Source: JAGLHV01 sp023132075 [NCBI: bacterium]
GTDB taxonomy: Bacteria > CBDUZB01 > JAGLHV01
DNA length: 6,430 nucleotides
NCBI GenBank assembly: GCA_023132075.1
Contig: JAGLYT010000094.1
Location: 1-6,430, forward strand
Direction: 5' to 3'
A program made the translations under genes and the position numbers. The notes under the pieces were generated by a model. The model ran no database searches. It was given only the letters and a program-made list of their open reading frames with translations, and was not told where the DNA came from. Shown here piece after piece: positions 1 through 6,430 of this stretch; position 1 is the first letter of the stretch, and each line of letters begins with the position of its first letter.

Positions 1-876
1 GCTCATAAATTTTCAGGTTCGATTGAGCAGGATCACGGAATTGAGCACGTTTTGGATAAGAAACTTATTGAATATGCCCGGCCGGCTTTAGAACAAGCAC
101 AAAAAGTCAGCATGGAGTTAAAAATCAAAAATGTAAATAGAACCACCGGGGCAATGTTGAGTGGAAAGGTATGTAAAAAATATGGGGAAAAAGCTCTTGC
201 GGAGGATACTATTTGTTTTAAGTTTAAAGGTGTCGCCGGTCAAAGCTTTGGTGCCTGGTTGGCTAAAGGGATAACCTTTGAATTGGAGGGTTTGGCTAAT
301 GATTATATCGGGAAAGGTATATCCGGAGGAAAAATAATTGTTTATCCGGATAAGAAAACGGATTATAAACCGGAGGAAAATATTATTATTGGGAACACGA
401 CTTTTTATGGTGCAATAGCAGGCGAAGCTTATATTTGCGGGGTTGCCGGGGAGAGATTTTGTATCAGAAATTCCGGTTTATACGCAGTGGTAGAAGGAGT
501 GGGGGATCACGGTTGTGAATATATGACCGGGGGAAGAGTGGTTATTCTGGGTAAAACAGGAAGGAATTTTGCTGCCGGGATGTCAGGTGGAATTGCCTAT
601 GTTTACGATGAAAAAAATAATTTTAAAGATAAATGCAATTTGAATATGGTAGAGTTGGAAAAAATAGATAGAAAAGATGAAAAAACCGTTTATGATTTAC
701 TGAATAGTCACTATATTTATACGCAAAGTTCCCGGGCAAAAACGATTTTAGATAATTTTGAAAATAAAATTAAAAAGTTTATAAAAGTAATGCCTGTAGA
801 ATACAGGCGTGTTTTAGAAGAAAAGAGAAAAAAAGAGACATTAGATTTGGAGGGGGGTTCAAATGGGAGATCCTAA
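1..876 (+). CDS. gltB: Glutamate synthase large (alpha) subunit, C-terminal part only; 5' end outside window
   Basis: This is the last 291 codons of the glutamate synthase large subunit, a cytoplasmic flavo-iron-sulfur enzyme that moves the amide nitrogen of glutamine onto 2-oxoglutarate. What remains is the C-terminal glycine-rich beta-helix (GXGXG-type) domain. It shows glycine-repeat blocks at nt 289-330 (GLANDYIGKGISGG), 391-477 (beginning GNTTFYGAIAGEAY, ending GERFCIRNSG) and 502-591 (beginning GDHGCEYMTGG, ending FAAGMSGG). The conserved tail VMPVEYRRVLEE follows. The frame is open to base 1 and the residues before the TTG at 52 (QDHGIEHVLDKKLIE) still look like GltB, so that TTG is not the real start. 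Full-length family members have about 1,500 residues, so the amidotransferase, central and FMN-binding domains lie upstream. The stop overlaps gltD by 14 bases. In Bacillus nomenclature this subunit is called GltA. Confidence 0.95.
   Translation, partial: AHKFSGSIEQDHGIEHVLDKKLIEYARPALEQAQKVSMELKIKNVNRTTGAMLSGKVCKKYGEKALAEDTICFKFKGVAGQSFGAWLAKGITFELEGLANDYIGKGISGGKIIVYPDKKTDYKPEENIIIGNTTFYGAIAGEAYICGVAGERFCIRNSGLYAVVEGVGDHGCEYMTGGRVVILGKTGRNFAAGMSGGIAYVYDEKNNFKDKCNLNMVELEKIDRKDEKTVYDLLNSHYIYTQSSRAKTILDNFENKIKKFIKVMPVEYRRVLEEKRKKETLDLEGGSNGRS
849..853 (+). promoter_or_regulatory. Ribosome binding site for gltD, inside the gltB end
   Basis: GGAGG at the start of a longer G run (849-857) sits 9 bases before the gltD ATG at 863. 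It lies within the last codons of gltB and fixes the gltD start. It implies that ribosomes finishing gltB can reinitiate on gltD, which would keep the two subunits near equal amounts. Confidence 0.85.
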
Positions 877-2308
877 AGGTTTTTTAAAAATTAAAAAACA
901 AAATAGTCAATACAGGGCAGTCAAAGAACGAATTGAAGATTTTTGTGAAGTAACAATTTTACCTGATGTTTCCCATTCTCAGGAACAGGCAGCACGCTGT
1001 ATGGATTGTAGCACTTCCTTTTGTCATTGGGGATGTCCGTTGGGAAATTATATTCCGGAATGGAATGACTATGTTTTTAACGGTCATTGGAAAAAGGCAT
1101 TTGAATTGCTTACAGCTACTAATAATTTACCTGAAATTACAGGGAGACTATGTCCTGCTCTTTGTGAATATGCATGTGTTTTGGGATTTAATGATGATGC
1201 GGTAACTATAAGGGAGAATGAATTAGCTGTAGTTGAATATGCTTTTAACACAGGATTAATAAAACCTTCGCTTCCTTTAATGCGAACAGAAAAAAGGGTT
1301 GCTGTTGTCGGCTCAGGCCCGGCAGGATTATCCTGTGCTGTGCAATTAAATCAAGCCGGCCATAAAGTAGTTGTTTTTGAAAAAAATAATAAAATCGGAG
1401 GAATTTTACGTTACGGTATTCCCGATTTTAAACTGGAAAAAAAAATAATAGACCGGCGACTGGCAATTTATGAAAAAGAGGGAATTGAGTTTATCACCGG
1501 GGTAAATGTGGGGAATGACTTATCCGCAGAAAAACTTTTGGCAGAATATGATGCAATATGTCTTGCCGGTGGTAGTTCTGTCCCCCGTGATTTAAGAATC
1601 GAAGGCAGGAAACTGCAAGGTATTCATTTTGCTATGGATTATTTAGTGCAAGCCAATAAGAAGGTTTCCGGAGAAAAAATTGTTGACGGAAAATTAATTA
1701 ATGCTAAGGGGAAAAAGGTAGTAGTTATCGGAGGTGGCGATACCGGTGCTGATTGTATAGGAACAGCTCATCGGCAGGGTGCAGGTAAAATAGTACAAAT
1801 TGAGCTTTTACCTAAACCTCCCGAATCGCGTAGTCAGGATTTTCCGTGGCCTATGTATCCGGTAATTTTAAAGACTTCTACTTCACATCAGGAAGGTGGA
1901 GAACGCTGCTGGTCGGTTTTAACTAAAAAATTTATAGGGGAAAAAGGGGAAGTAAAAAAAATTATCTGTGTAAAAGTAGAGTTTATTAAAAAAGATAAAA
2001 ATTCTTCTCCGATAATGAAAGAGATTCCAGGCAGTGAATTTGAAATAGAAGCGGATTTGATAATTTTGGCAATAGGTTTTATTGGTCCTCAGCAACAGGG
2101 ATTATTGGATAAACTTGATCTCAAGTTGGATAATCAGGGGAACGTAAAAAGCGATAAAAAACAAATGACCTCAAGAAAAGGAATATTTAGTGCCGGGGAT
2201 ATGAGGCGGGGACAATCACTTATTGTTTGGGCTATAGTAGAGGGTCGGCGGACAGCTTATTTTATTGATGAGTATCTTATGGGTAAAAGTTGTTTACCCT
2301 GTATTTAA
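863..2308 (+). CDS. gltD: Glutamate synthase small (beta) subunit, NAD(P)H-dependent, FAD and iron-sulfur protein
   Basis: This 481-residue protein takes electrons from NAD(P)H through FAD and passes them to the large subunit for glutamate synthesis. An N-terminal iron-sulfur domain carries C46-x2-C49-x4-C54-x3-C58 and C97-x3-C101-x3-C105. An FAD Rossmann motif, VAVVGSGPAGL, lies at 146-156, followed by GGILRYGIPDFKLEK (179-193). The pyridine-nucleotide site VVVIGGGDTGAD is at 286-297. The C-terminal FAD motif GIFSAGDMRRGQSL is at 440-453. The stretch after the nucleotide site (ELLPKPPESR, then PWP at 328-330) resembles the Bacillus and plant NADH-GOGAT subgroup rather than the enterobacterial GltD type. 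Length is normal for that subgroup. GltD-like oxidoreductases also occur in other complexes (for example NfnB), but the overlapping gltB makes GOGAT the right call. NADH versus NADPH preference is not proven by the sequence. A terminator follows 86 bases after the stop. Confidence 0.95.
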   Translation: MGDPKGFLKIKKQNSQYRAVKERIEDFCEVTILPDVSHSQEQAARCMDCSTSFCHWGCPLGNYIPEWNDYVFNGHWKKAFELLTATNNLPEITGRLCPALCEYACVLGFNDDAVTIRENELAVVEYAFNTGLIKPSLPLMRTEKRVAVVGSGPAGLSCAVQLNQAGHKVVVFEKNNKIGGILRYGIPDFKLEKKIIDRRLAIYEKEGIEFITGVNVGNDLSAEKLLAEYDAICLAGGSSVPRDLRIEGRKLQGIHFAMDYLVQANKKVSGEKIVDGKLINAKGKKVVVIGGGDTGADCIGTAHRQGAGKIVQIELLPKPPESRSQDFPWPMYPVILKTSTSHQEGGERCWSVLTKKFIGEKGEVKKIICVKVEFIKKDKNSSPIMKEIPGSEFEIEADLIILAIGFIGPQQQGLLDKLDLKLDNQGNVKSDKKQMTSRKGIFSAGDMRRGQSLIVWAIVEGRRTAYFIDEYLMGKSCLPCI

Positions 2309-2356
2309 TTTAATGAGACTACAGGAAGTCAAATGGTCTTGGGTTTAATTATCCCG

Positions 2357-2386
2357 TATCTTACTGTTCAAAAGTTATGTAGGATA
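2357..2386 (+). other. Possible hairpin in the glt operon 3' untranslated region
   Basis: TATCTTAC (2357-2364) can pair with GTAGGATA (2379-2386), giving eight pairs including one U-G, around a 14-base loop. It lies just ahead of the terminator stem. It has no U-tract of its own and is AT-rich, so it may be chance. At best it is a weak 3'-end structure. Nothing else is recognisable in 2309-2394. Confidence 0.25.
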
Positions 2387-2394
2387 AATCTTTG

Positions 2395-2424
2395 ATACCC
2401 CGCAGCTTGCTGCGGGGTATTTTT
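2395..2424 (+). terminator. Intrinsic (Rho-independent) terminator of the glt operon
   Basis: ATACCCCGCAG (2395-2405) and CTGCGGGGTAT (2410-2420) form a perfect 11-bp stem with a CTTG loop, followed by a T run (2420-2424). This is the most GC-rich element of the gene-free stretch. The reverse strand lacks a comparable U-tract, so it should act mainly on + strand transcripts. It separates gltBD from carAB. Confidence 0.93.
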
Positions 2425-2438
2425 GTGCTTATGGATAT

Positions 2439-2468
2439 TTGACATAAAGATGTAAAATAAAGTATAAT
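2439..2468 (+). promoter_or_regulatory. Sigma-70 type promoter for carAB
   Basis: An exact TTGACA -35 box (2439-2444) and an exact TATAAT -10 box (2463-2468) are separated by 18 bases. The site follows the glt terminator by 15 bases and points at carA. Transcription should begin near 2474-2476, leaving a leader of about 117 bases. Two perfect hexamers suggest a strong basal promoter that would need a repressor or leader control if car expression is regulated. I see no clear operator overlapping the hexamers. Confidence 0.85.
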
Positions 2469-2474
2469 GACAAA

Positions 2475-2591
2475 TTAAAATGTAGAAGACACCTAAGTCT
2501 CTGTGGTTACATAGTGCAATTGTGGGGAAAAATTGGTTTTTAAATTGTAAAACAAATTCTAAAATTTAGATATTTTAAAGAAAGGATAATA
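2475..2591 (+). promoter_or_regulatory. carAB 5' leader with weak candidate structures
   Basis: This is the untranslated region between the inferred transcription start and carA. Near its 5' end ATGTAG (2480-2485) can pair with TTACAT (2507-2512, one G-U), enclosing an inner AGAC/GTCT stem (2487-2490 with 2497-2500). Further down lies the inverted repeat TCTAAA-A-TTTAGA (2558-2570). I find no terminator-like GC stem with a U-tract, so classical attenuation is not visible, and no match to the PyrR-binding loop known from Bacillus pyr leaders. No convincing leader peptide is present. A regulatory role is inference only; the leader boundaries depend on the predicted start site. Confidence 0.4.
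2581..2586 (+). promoter_or_regulatory. Ribosome binding site for carA
   Basis: AAAGGA ends 5 bases before the ATG at 2592. It supports that ATG as the start, in agreement with the usual N-terminus of the CarA family. Confidence 0.75.
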
Positions 2592-3659
2592 ATGAAAGCA
2601 ATAATTGCTCTGGAAGATGGAACTATATTTGAAGGTAGTTCTTTTGGTGCATCAGGTGAAAGGACGGGAGAAATTGTTTTTAATACCAGTATGATGGGAT
2701 ACCAGGAGATTTTAACCGATCCTTCCTATAAAGGGCAAATAGTTGCTATGACTTATCCTTTAATCGGAAATTATGGAGTAAATAAAGATGATTATGAATC
2801 AATAAGGCCTTTTATGGAAGGATTTGTCGTTAAAGAATGCAGTCAAATCAGCAGTAACTGGCGGGCGCAAGACAGTTTAATTAATTTCCTTAAAAAACAC
2901 AATGTTATGGGAATAGAAGGGATTGATACTCGTGCACTGACTAAACATATTCGTACTCAGGGAGCAATGAAAGCAGTTATATCTACGGAGTGTTTGGATA
3001 AGAGTTTTTTAGTGGAAAAAGCAAAAAAATCCCTTTCTTTAATTGGAAGGGATTTGGTAAGAGAAGTTGTTGCTAAGAAAGCTTATGAATGGGAAAAAAA
3101 AGGAAAATATAAAGTAGTAGTTATTGATTGTGGAGTGAAATATAATATATTACGGGAATTGGCATTACATAATTGTGCGGTAAAGGTTGTTCCGGCTAAA
3201 ACAAAAGCTGTTGATATATTAAAACTAAAACCGGACGGATTATTAATTTCTAACGGTCCGGGTGACCCGCAAGGTGTTCCTTATGTAATAGAAACAGCAA
3301 GGCAGTTATTGGAGAAGTTGCCTATTTTTGGAATTTGCCTGGGACATCAGATTTTAGGGTTAGCTATGGGAGGGAAAACTTACAAACTTAAATTCGGCCA
3401 TCGGGGGGGAAATCATCCGGTGAAGGATTTAAAAACCAACAAAATAATTATAACCGTTCAAAATCATGGTTTTTGTGTGGATATAGAATCATTGAACGAG
3501 GAAGTGGAAATGACCCACATAAATCTTAATGACCGGACTTTAGCCGGAATTAGACATAAGAAACTCCCTGTTTTTTCTGTTCAATTTCATCCGGAAGCTT
3601 CTCCCGGTCCGCAGGATGCACGATATTTATTTAAAGAATTTACTGATTTAATGCAATAA
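2592..3659 (+). CDS. carA: Carbamoyl-phosphate synthase small (glutaminase) subunit
   Basis: This 355-residue subunit hydrolyses glutamine and channels ammonia to CarB for carbamoyl phosphate synthesis, the entry to pyrimidine and arginine formation. The N-terminal CPSase small-chain domain (about 1-150) opens with ALEDGTIFEG and contains GEIVFNTSMMGYQEILTDPSY (27-47) and GIDTRALTKHIR (110-121). The class I glutamine amidotransferase domain (about 172-352) carries SNGPGDP (220-226), the nucleophile elbow GICLGHQ (247-253) with Cys249, and QFHPEASPGPQDA (331-343) with His333 and Glu335. The catalytic triad is therefore complete. Length is at the short end of the normal CarA range. It is the first gene of the carAB operon, behind its own promoter, and carB starts 63 bases downstream. 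PyrAA is an alternative name; pyrimidine- versus arginine-specific use cannot be decided here. Confidence 0.97.
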   Translation: MKAIIALEDGTIFEGSSFGASGERTGEIVFNTSMMGYQEILTDPSYKGQIVAMTYPLIGNYGVNKDDYESIRPFMEGFVVKECSQISSNWRAQDSLINFLKKHNVMGIEGIDTRALTKHIRTQGAMKAVISTECLDKSFLVEKAKKSLSLIGRDLVREVVAKKAYEWEKKGKYKVVVIDCGVKYNILRELALHNCAVKVVPAKTKAVDILKLKPDGLLISNGPGDPQGVPYVIETARQLLEKLPIFGICLGHQILGLAMGGKTYKLKFGHRGGNHPVKDLKTNKIIITVQNHGFCVDIESLNEEVEMTHINLNDRTLAGIRHKKLPVFSVQFHPEASPGPQDARYLFKEFTDLMQ

Positions 3660-3670
3660 TTAGCGAATAA

Positions 3671-3709
3671 AATAGTTGGGAAGGGAATACAAATATAAGT
3701 CTTCCTATT
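3671..3709 (+). other. Possible hairpin in the carA-carB gap
   Basis: AATAG (3671-3675) can pair with CTATT (3705-3709), and GAAG (3680-3683) with CTTC (3701-3704). This gives nine pairs with a 4-base bulge on the left side and a 17-base loop. An alternative pairing is TGGGAAG (3677-3683) with CTTCCTA (3701-3707). The stem ends directly against the carB ribosome site at 3710. It lacks a U-tract, so it is not a terminator. It could affect carB translation or mRNA processing, or be chance. Confidence 0.35.
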
Positions 3710-3714
3710 AAGGA
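3710..3714 (+). promoter_or_regulatory. Ribosome binding site for carB
   Basis: AAGGA ends 8 bases before the ATG at 3723 and fixes the carB start. The possible intergenic hairpin abuts it on the 5' side. Confidence 0.8.
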
Positions 3715-3722
3715 TAACAAAA

Positions 3723-6430
3723 ATGCCTAAAAGAACGGATATAAAAAAAATATTAATTATTGGGTCGGGACCGATTATAATCGGACAGGCATGTGAATTT
3801 GATTATTCCGGAGTACAGGCATGTAAAGCGTTGAGAGCAGAAGGATATGAAATTGTTTTAGTAAATAGTAATCCGGCAACGATTATGACTGACCCCGAAA
3901 TGGCCGATCATACTTATGTTGAACCGATAGTTCCTGAAATGCTCGAAAAAATTATTGCCCGGGAAAAACCGGATGCCGTATTGCCTACCCTGGGGGGGCA
4001 GACAGCGCTTAATGTGGCGGTAAAGTTAGAAGAAAAAGGTGTCTTTAAGAAATATAATGTAGAAATGATTGGAGCAAATTGTGAAGTAATTAAAAAAGCG
4101 GAAGACAGAAAATTGTTTAAAAAAGCAATGGAAAAAATCGGTATGGATTTACCGAAAAGCGGACAGGCATATAATTTAGGTGAAGCCGAAGAAACAGCGA
4201 TAAAGATAGGTTTTCCGGTAATTATTCGTCCCAGTTTTACTATGGGGGGAACCGGTGGAGGAGTGGCTTATAATATTGAAGAATTTAAAGAAATGGCAAT
4301 TAAAGCTTTAGATAGTAGTTTGATTAATGAGATATTGATAGAAGAGTCAGTAATTGGTTGGAAAGAATTTGAATTAGAAGTGATGAGGGATATAAATGAT
4401 AATGTAATTATTGTTTGTTCAATAGAAAACTTGGATCCTATGGGGGTTCATACCGGGGATAGTATTACTGTTGCTCCCATCCAAACTCTCACCGATAAAG
4501 AATATCAACAGATGCGTAACGCGGCGATAAAAATAATCAGGGAAATTGGGGTGGAGACAGGGGGATCTAACGTACAGTTTGCGGTTAATCCGGAAGACGG
4601 AAAAATGGTAGTTATTGAAATGAATCCGCGTGTATCACGCAGTTCCGCTCTGGCTTCTAAAGCAACCGGTTTTCCCATAGCCAAAATAGCGGCTAAATTA
4701 GCAGTAGGATATACTCTGGATGAAATATCTAATGATATTACTCAGAAGACGCCTGCTTGTTTTGAACCAACTATTGATTACTGTGTAGTTAAAATTCCCC
4801 GTTTTAATTTCGAGAAATTTCCCTCTGCGAGTAATGTTTTAACTACTTCTATGAAGGCAGTAGGTGAGGTTATGTCTATCGGAAGGACATTTAAAGAAGC
4901 ACTGCAAAAGGCTTTGCGTTCTATGGAAACAGGAAGTTATGGGTTAGATAAAAAATTTAAATCTTTAACCCAAGGTAAAATATCAAAAAAACTGGGAATT
5001 CCTTCCCCTGATAGGATTTTTTATATAAAATGTGCTTTGGATGAAGGTTTTAGTATAGAAGAAATTTATGGTTTATCAAAAATAGATAGGTGGTTTTTAT
5101 ATAATATTAAACAAATTGTCGATTTAGAAAAAGAGATTATTAATTATGCCGAACAGGACATGTTTCCTTATGATTTATTAATAAAAACAAAAAAATATGG
5201 TTTTTCCGACAGGCAGATAGCTTTTCTTTTAAAAAAAGATGAAAATTATATTCGTAATTTACGCAAAGAGAAAAATATCTTTCCTACATTCAGACAGGTA
5301 GATACCTGTGGGGCTGAATTTGAAGCGTACACACCGTATTATTATTCTACCTATAATGCTAAGGATGAGGATAAAATTACTGTTTCGTCAAATAAAAAAG
5401 TAATGATTTTAGGCGGCGGCCCGAATAGAATCGGTCAGGGAATAGAATTTGATTATACCTGTGTGCACGCAGCTTTTGCTCTGAGAGATGAAAAATATGA
5501 GTCAATTATGGTCAACTGTAACCCCGAAACAGTATCTACCGATTATGATACTTCCGATAGACTTTATTTTGAGCCACTGACCGTTGAAGATGTTCTGGCA
5601 ATTTATAAGGAAGAAAAACCGGAGGGGGTAATTGTCCAGTTTGGCGGACAAACTCCCTTAAATATTGCTAAGGAATTGGAAGATAATGGGGTGAATATTT
5701 TAGGTACGTTGCCGGAAAGTATTCATTTAGCGGAAGATAGAGAGAGATTTTGCAAGAAAATGGTTATTCTTGATATTCCCCAACCGGAAAGCGGTATAGC
5801 CCGTTCATTGGAAGAAGCTGTTACTATTGCTAAAAAAATAGGTTATCCCCTGATGGTAAGGCCGTCTTTTGTGTTAGGCGGGCGAGGGATGGAGATAATT
5901 TATGATGAAACTATGCTCTTAAAATATGCCGAGAAAGCAATTAAAGTTAGTCCTGAATATCCAATGCTTATTGACCGATTTCTTGAACAGGCCGTTGAAA
6001 TAGAAGTTGATGCTCTTTCCGATGGAGAGGATACATTTGTTGCAGCCATTATGGAGCACATAGAGTTGGCCGGTGTTCATTCGGGGGATTCTGCCTGTGC
6101 CATTCCCACAAGAACGATTAAAAAAGAATGTTTAAAGACGATAGAGAAATATACAGCTCGAATCGCAAAAGAATTGAAAGTAGTAGGTTTAATGAATATA
6201 CAGTATGCTATTTGTGATGATAAAGTTTATATCCTTGAGGCAAATCCCAGAGGTTCTCGTACGGTCCCTTTTGTTTCTAAAGTTACGGGAATTCTTGTAG
6301 CCCGTATAGCAACCCAGGTAATGTTAGGTAAAAAAATTAAAGATTTTCCCGAATTGAAAACCTATAAGCTTCCTTATGTTGGAGTAAAAGAAGCTGTTTT
6401 TTCATTTAATATGTTTCCCGAGGTAGATCC
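3723..6430 (+). CDS. carB: Carbamoyl-phosphate synthase large subunit, C-terminus outside window
   Basis: This is the synthetase subunit: two ATP-grasp halves turn bicarbonate, ammonia from CarA and two ATP into carbamoyl phosphate. I translated it by hand to the window edge: 902 complete codons and no stop or frameshift. It opens [20 protein letters not shown]. In the first half Arg129, Arg169 (in [12 protein letters not shown], 169-180), Glu215, Gln285, Glu299 and Asn301 fall at the E. coli CarB positions, which confirms the start codon. A linker/oligomerisation region (about 400-550) follows. The second half starts [20 protein letters not shown] and has [11 protein letters not shown] (713-723), [15 protein letters not shown], Gln827, Glu839 and NPR (841-843). 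Family length is about 1,070, so roughly 170 residues, including the C-terminal MGS-like allosteric domain, lie beyond the window and effector control cannot be judged. It is cotranscribed with carA. Confidence 0.97.
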   Translation, partial: MPKRTDIKKILIIGSGPIIIGQACEFDYSGVQACKALRAEGYEIVLVNSNPATIMTDPEMADHTYVEPIVPEMLEKIIAREKPDAVLPTLGGQTALNVAVKLEEKGVFKKYNVEMIGANCEVIKKAEDRKLFKKAMEKIGMDLPKSGQAYNLGEAEETAIKIGFPVIIRPSFTMGGTGGGVAYNIEEFKEMAIKALDSSLINEILIEESVIGWKEFELEVMRDINDNVIIVCSIENLDPMGVHTGDSITVAPIQTLTDKEYQQMRNAAIKIIREIGVETGGSNVQFAVNPEDGKMVVIEMNPRVSRSSALASKATGFPIAKIAAKLAVGYTLDEISNDITQKTPACFEPTIDYCVVKIPRFNFEKFPSASNVLTTSMKAVGEVMSIGRTFKEALQKALRSMETGSYGLDKKFKSLTQGKISKKLGIPSPDRIFYIKCALDEGFSIEEIYGLSKIDRWFLYNIKQIVDLEKEIINYAEQDMFPYDLLIKTKKYGFSDRQIAFLLKKDENYIRNLRKEKNIFPTFRQVDTCGAEFEAYTPYYYSTYNAKDEDKITVSSNKKVMILGGGPNRIGQGIEFDYTCVHAAFALRDEKYESIMVNCNPETVSTDYDTSDRLYFEPLTVEDVLAIYKEEKPEGVIVQFGGQTPLNIAKELEDNGVNILGTLPESIHLAEDRERFCKKMVILDIPQPESGIARSLEEAVTIAKKIGYPLMVRPSFVLGGRGMEIIYDETMLLKYAEKAIKVSPEYPMLIDRFLEQAVEIEVDALSDGEDTFVAAIMEHIELAGVHSGDSACAIPTRTIKKECLKTIEKYTARIAKELKVVGLMNIQYAICDDKVYILEANPRGSRTVPFVSKVTGILVARIATQVMLGKKIKDFPELKTYKLPYVGVKEAVFSFNMFPEVD

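Noticed and set aside
52-54. TTG as the start of the first gene
   Set aside because: The frame is open to base 1 and the upstream residues continue GltB-like sequence; there is no ribosome site before it.
966-1205. 79-codon open frame inside gltD on the same strand
   Set aside because: It lies wholly inside gltD in another frame, has no family-like features, and gltD here encodes the conserved cysteine motifs.
2395-2424. Bidirectional terminator
   Set aside because: The reverse strand has no T run after the stem, and no convergent gene is present.
2480-2485. ATG-TAG minimal start-stop frame at the start of the carA leader
   Set aside because: It has no ribosome site and sits only a few bases from the predicted transcript start; the six bases easily arise by chance.
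2486-2512. PyrR-type RNA binding loop in the carA leader
   Set aside because: The CTCTGTGG stretch does not match the remembered PyrR loop pattern, and no terminator/antiterminator pair follows.
2522-2570. GTG-initiated 15-codon leader peptide ending in TAG
   Set aside because: No ribosome site precedes it, and there is no run of arginine or other regulatory codons and no attenuator after it.
4741-5400. Possible frameshift or degradation in the less conserved middle of carB
   Set aside because: Codon-by-codon reading stays in frame, with recognisable CarB linker motifs such as [22 protein letters not shown] and [19 protein letters not shown].

Overview
The window carries four genes, all on the + strand: the 3' end of a glutamate synthase (GOGAT) large-subunit gene (gltB), a complete small-subunit gene (gltD), a complete carA, and a carB that runs off the right edge. 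The DNA is AT-rich with A/T-ending codons, many A and T runs and strong GGAGG/AAGGA-type ribosome sites. This indicates a low-GC bacterium. The proteins look like those of Clostridia-like or uncultured anaerobic lineages (Omnitrophota or Elusimicrobiota would also fit), but I cannot fix the phylum from sequence alone.

Layout: 1-876 is gltB, open at the left edge. 863-2308 is gltD, overlapping the gltB end by 14 bases, so the two are almost certainly translationally coupled and co-transcribed. 2309-2591 is the only sizeable gene-free stretch (283 bases). It holds a strong intrinsic terminator closing the glt operon (2395-2424), then a consensus sigma-70 type promoter (2439-2468) and a leader of roughly 117 bases for the next operon. 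2592-3659 is carA. A 63-base gap follows, with a possible hairpin and the carB ribosome site. 3723-6430 is carB, intact in frame for 902 complete codons and lacking its C-terminal allosteric domain only because the window ends. I see no tRNA, rRNA, mobile element or CRISPR array.

Together the genes form a glutamine/glutamate nitrogen hub. GltBD makes two glutamates from glutamine and 2-oxoglutarate using NAD(P)H. CarAB takes glutamine nitrogen, bicarbonate and two ATP to make carbamoyl phosphate for pyrimidines and arginine. The terminator and separate promoter indicate two adjacent but independently transcribed operons.

I found no convincing undescribed system. The points most worth a second look are the unusually high density of the tetranucleotide CCGG for such AT-rich DNA, the carAB leader structure, and a hairpin placed directly against the carB ribosome site.
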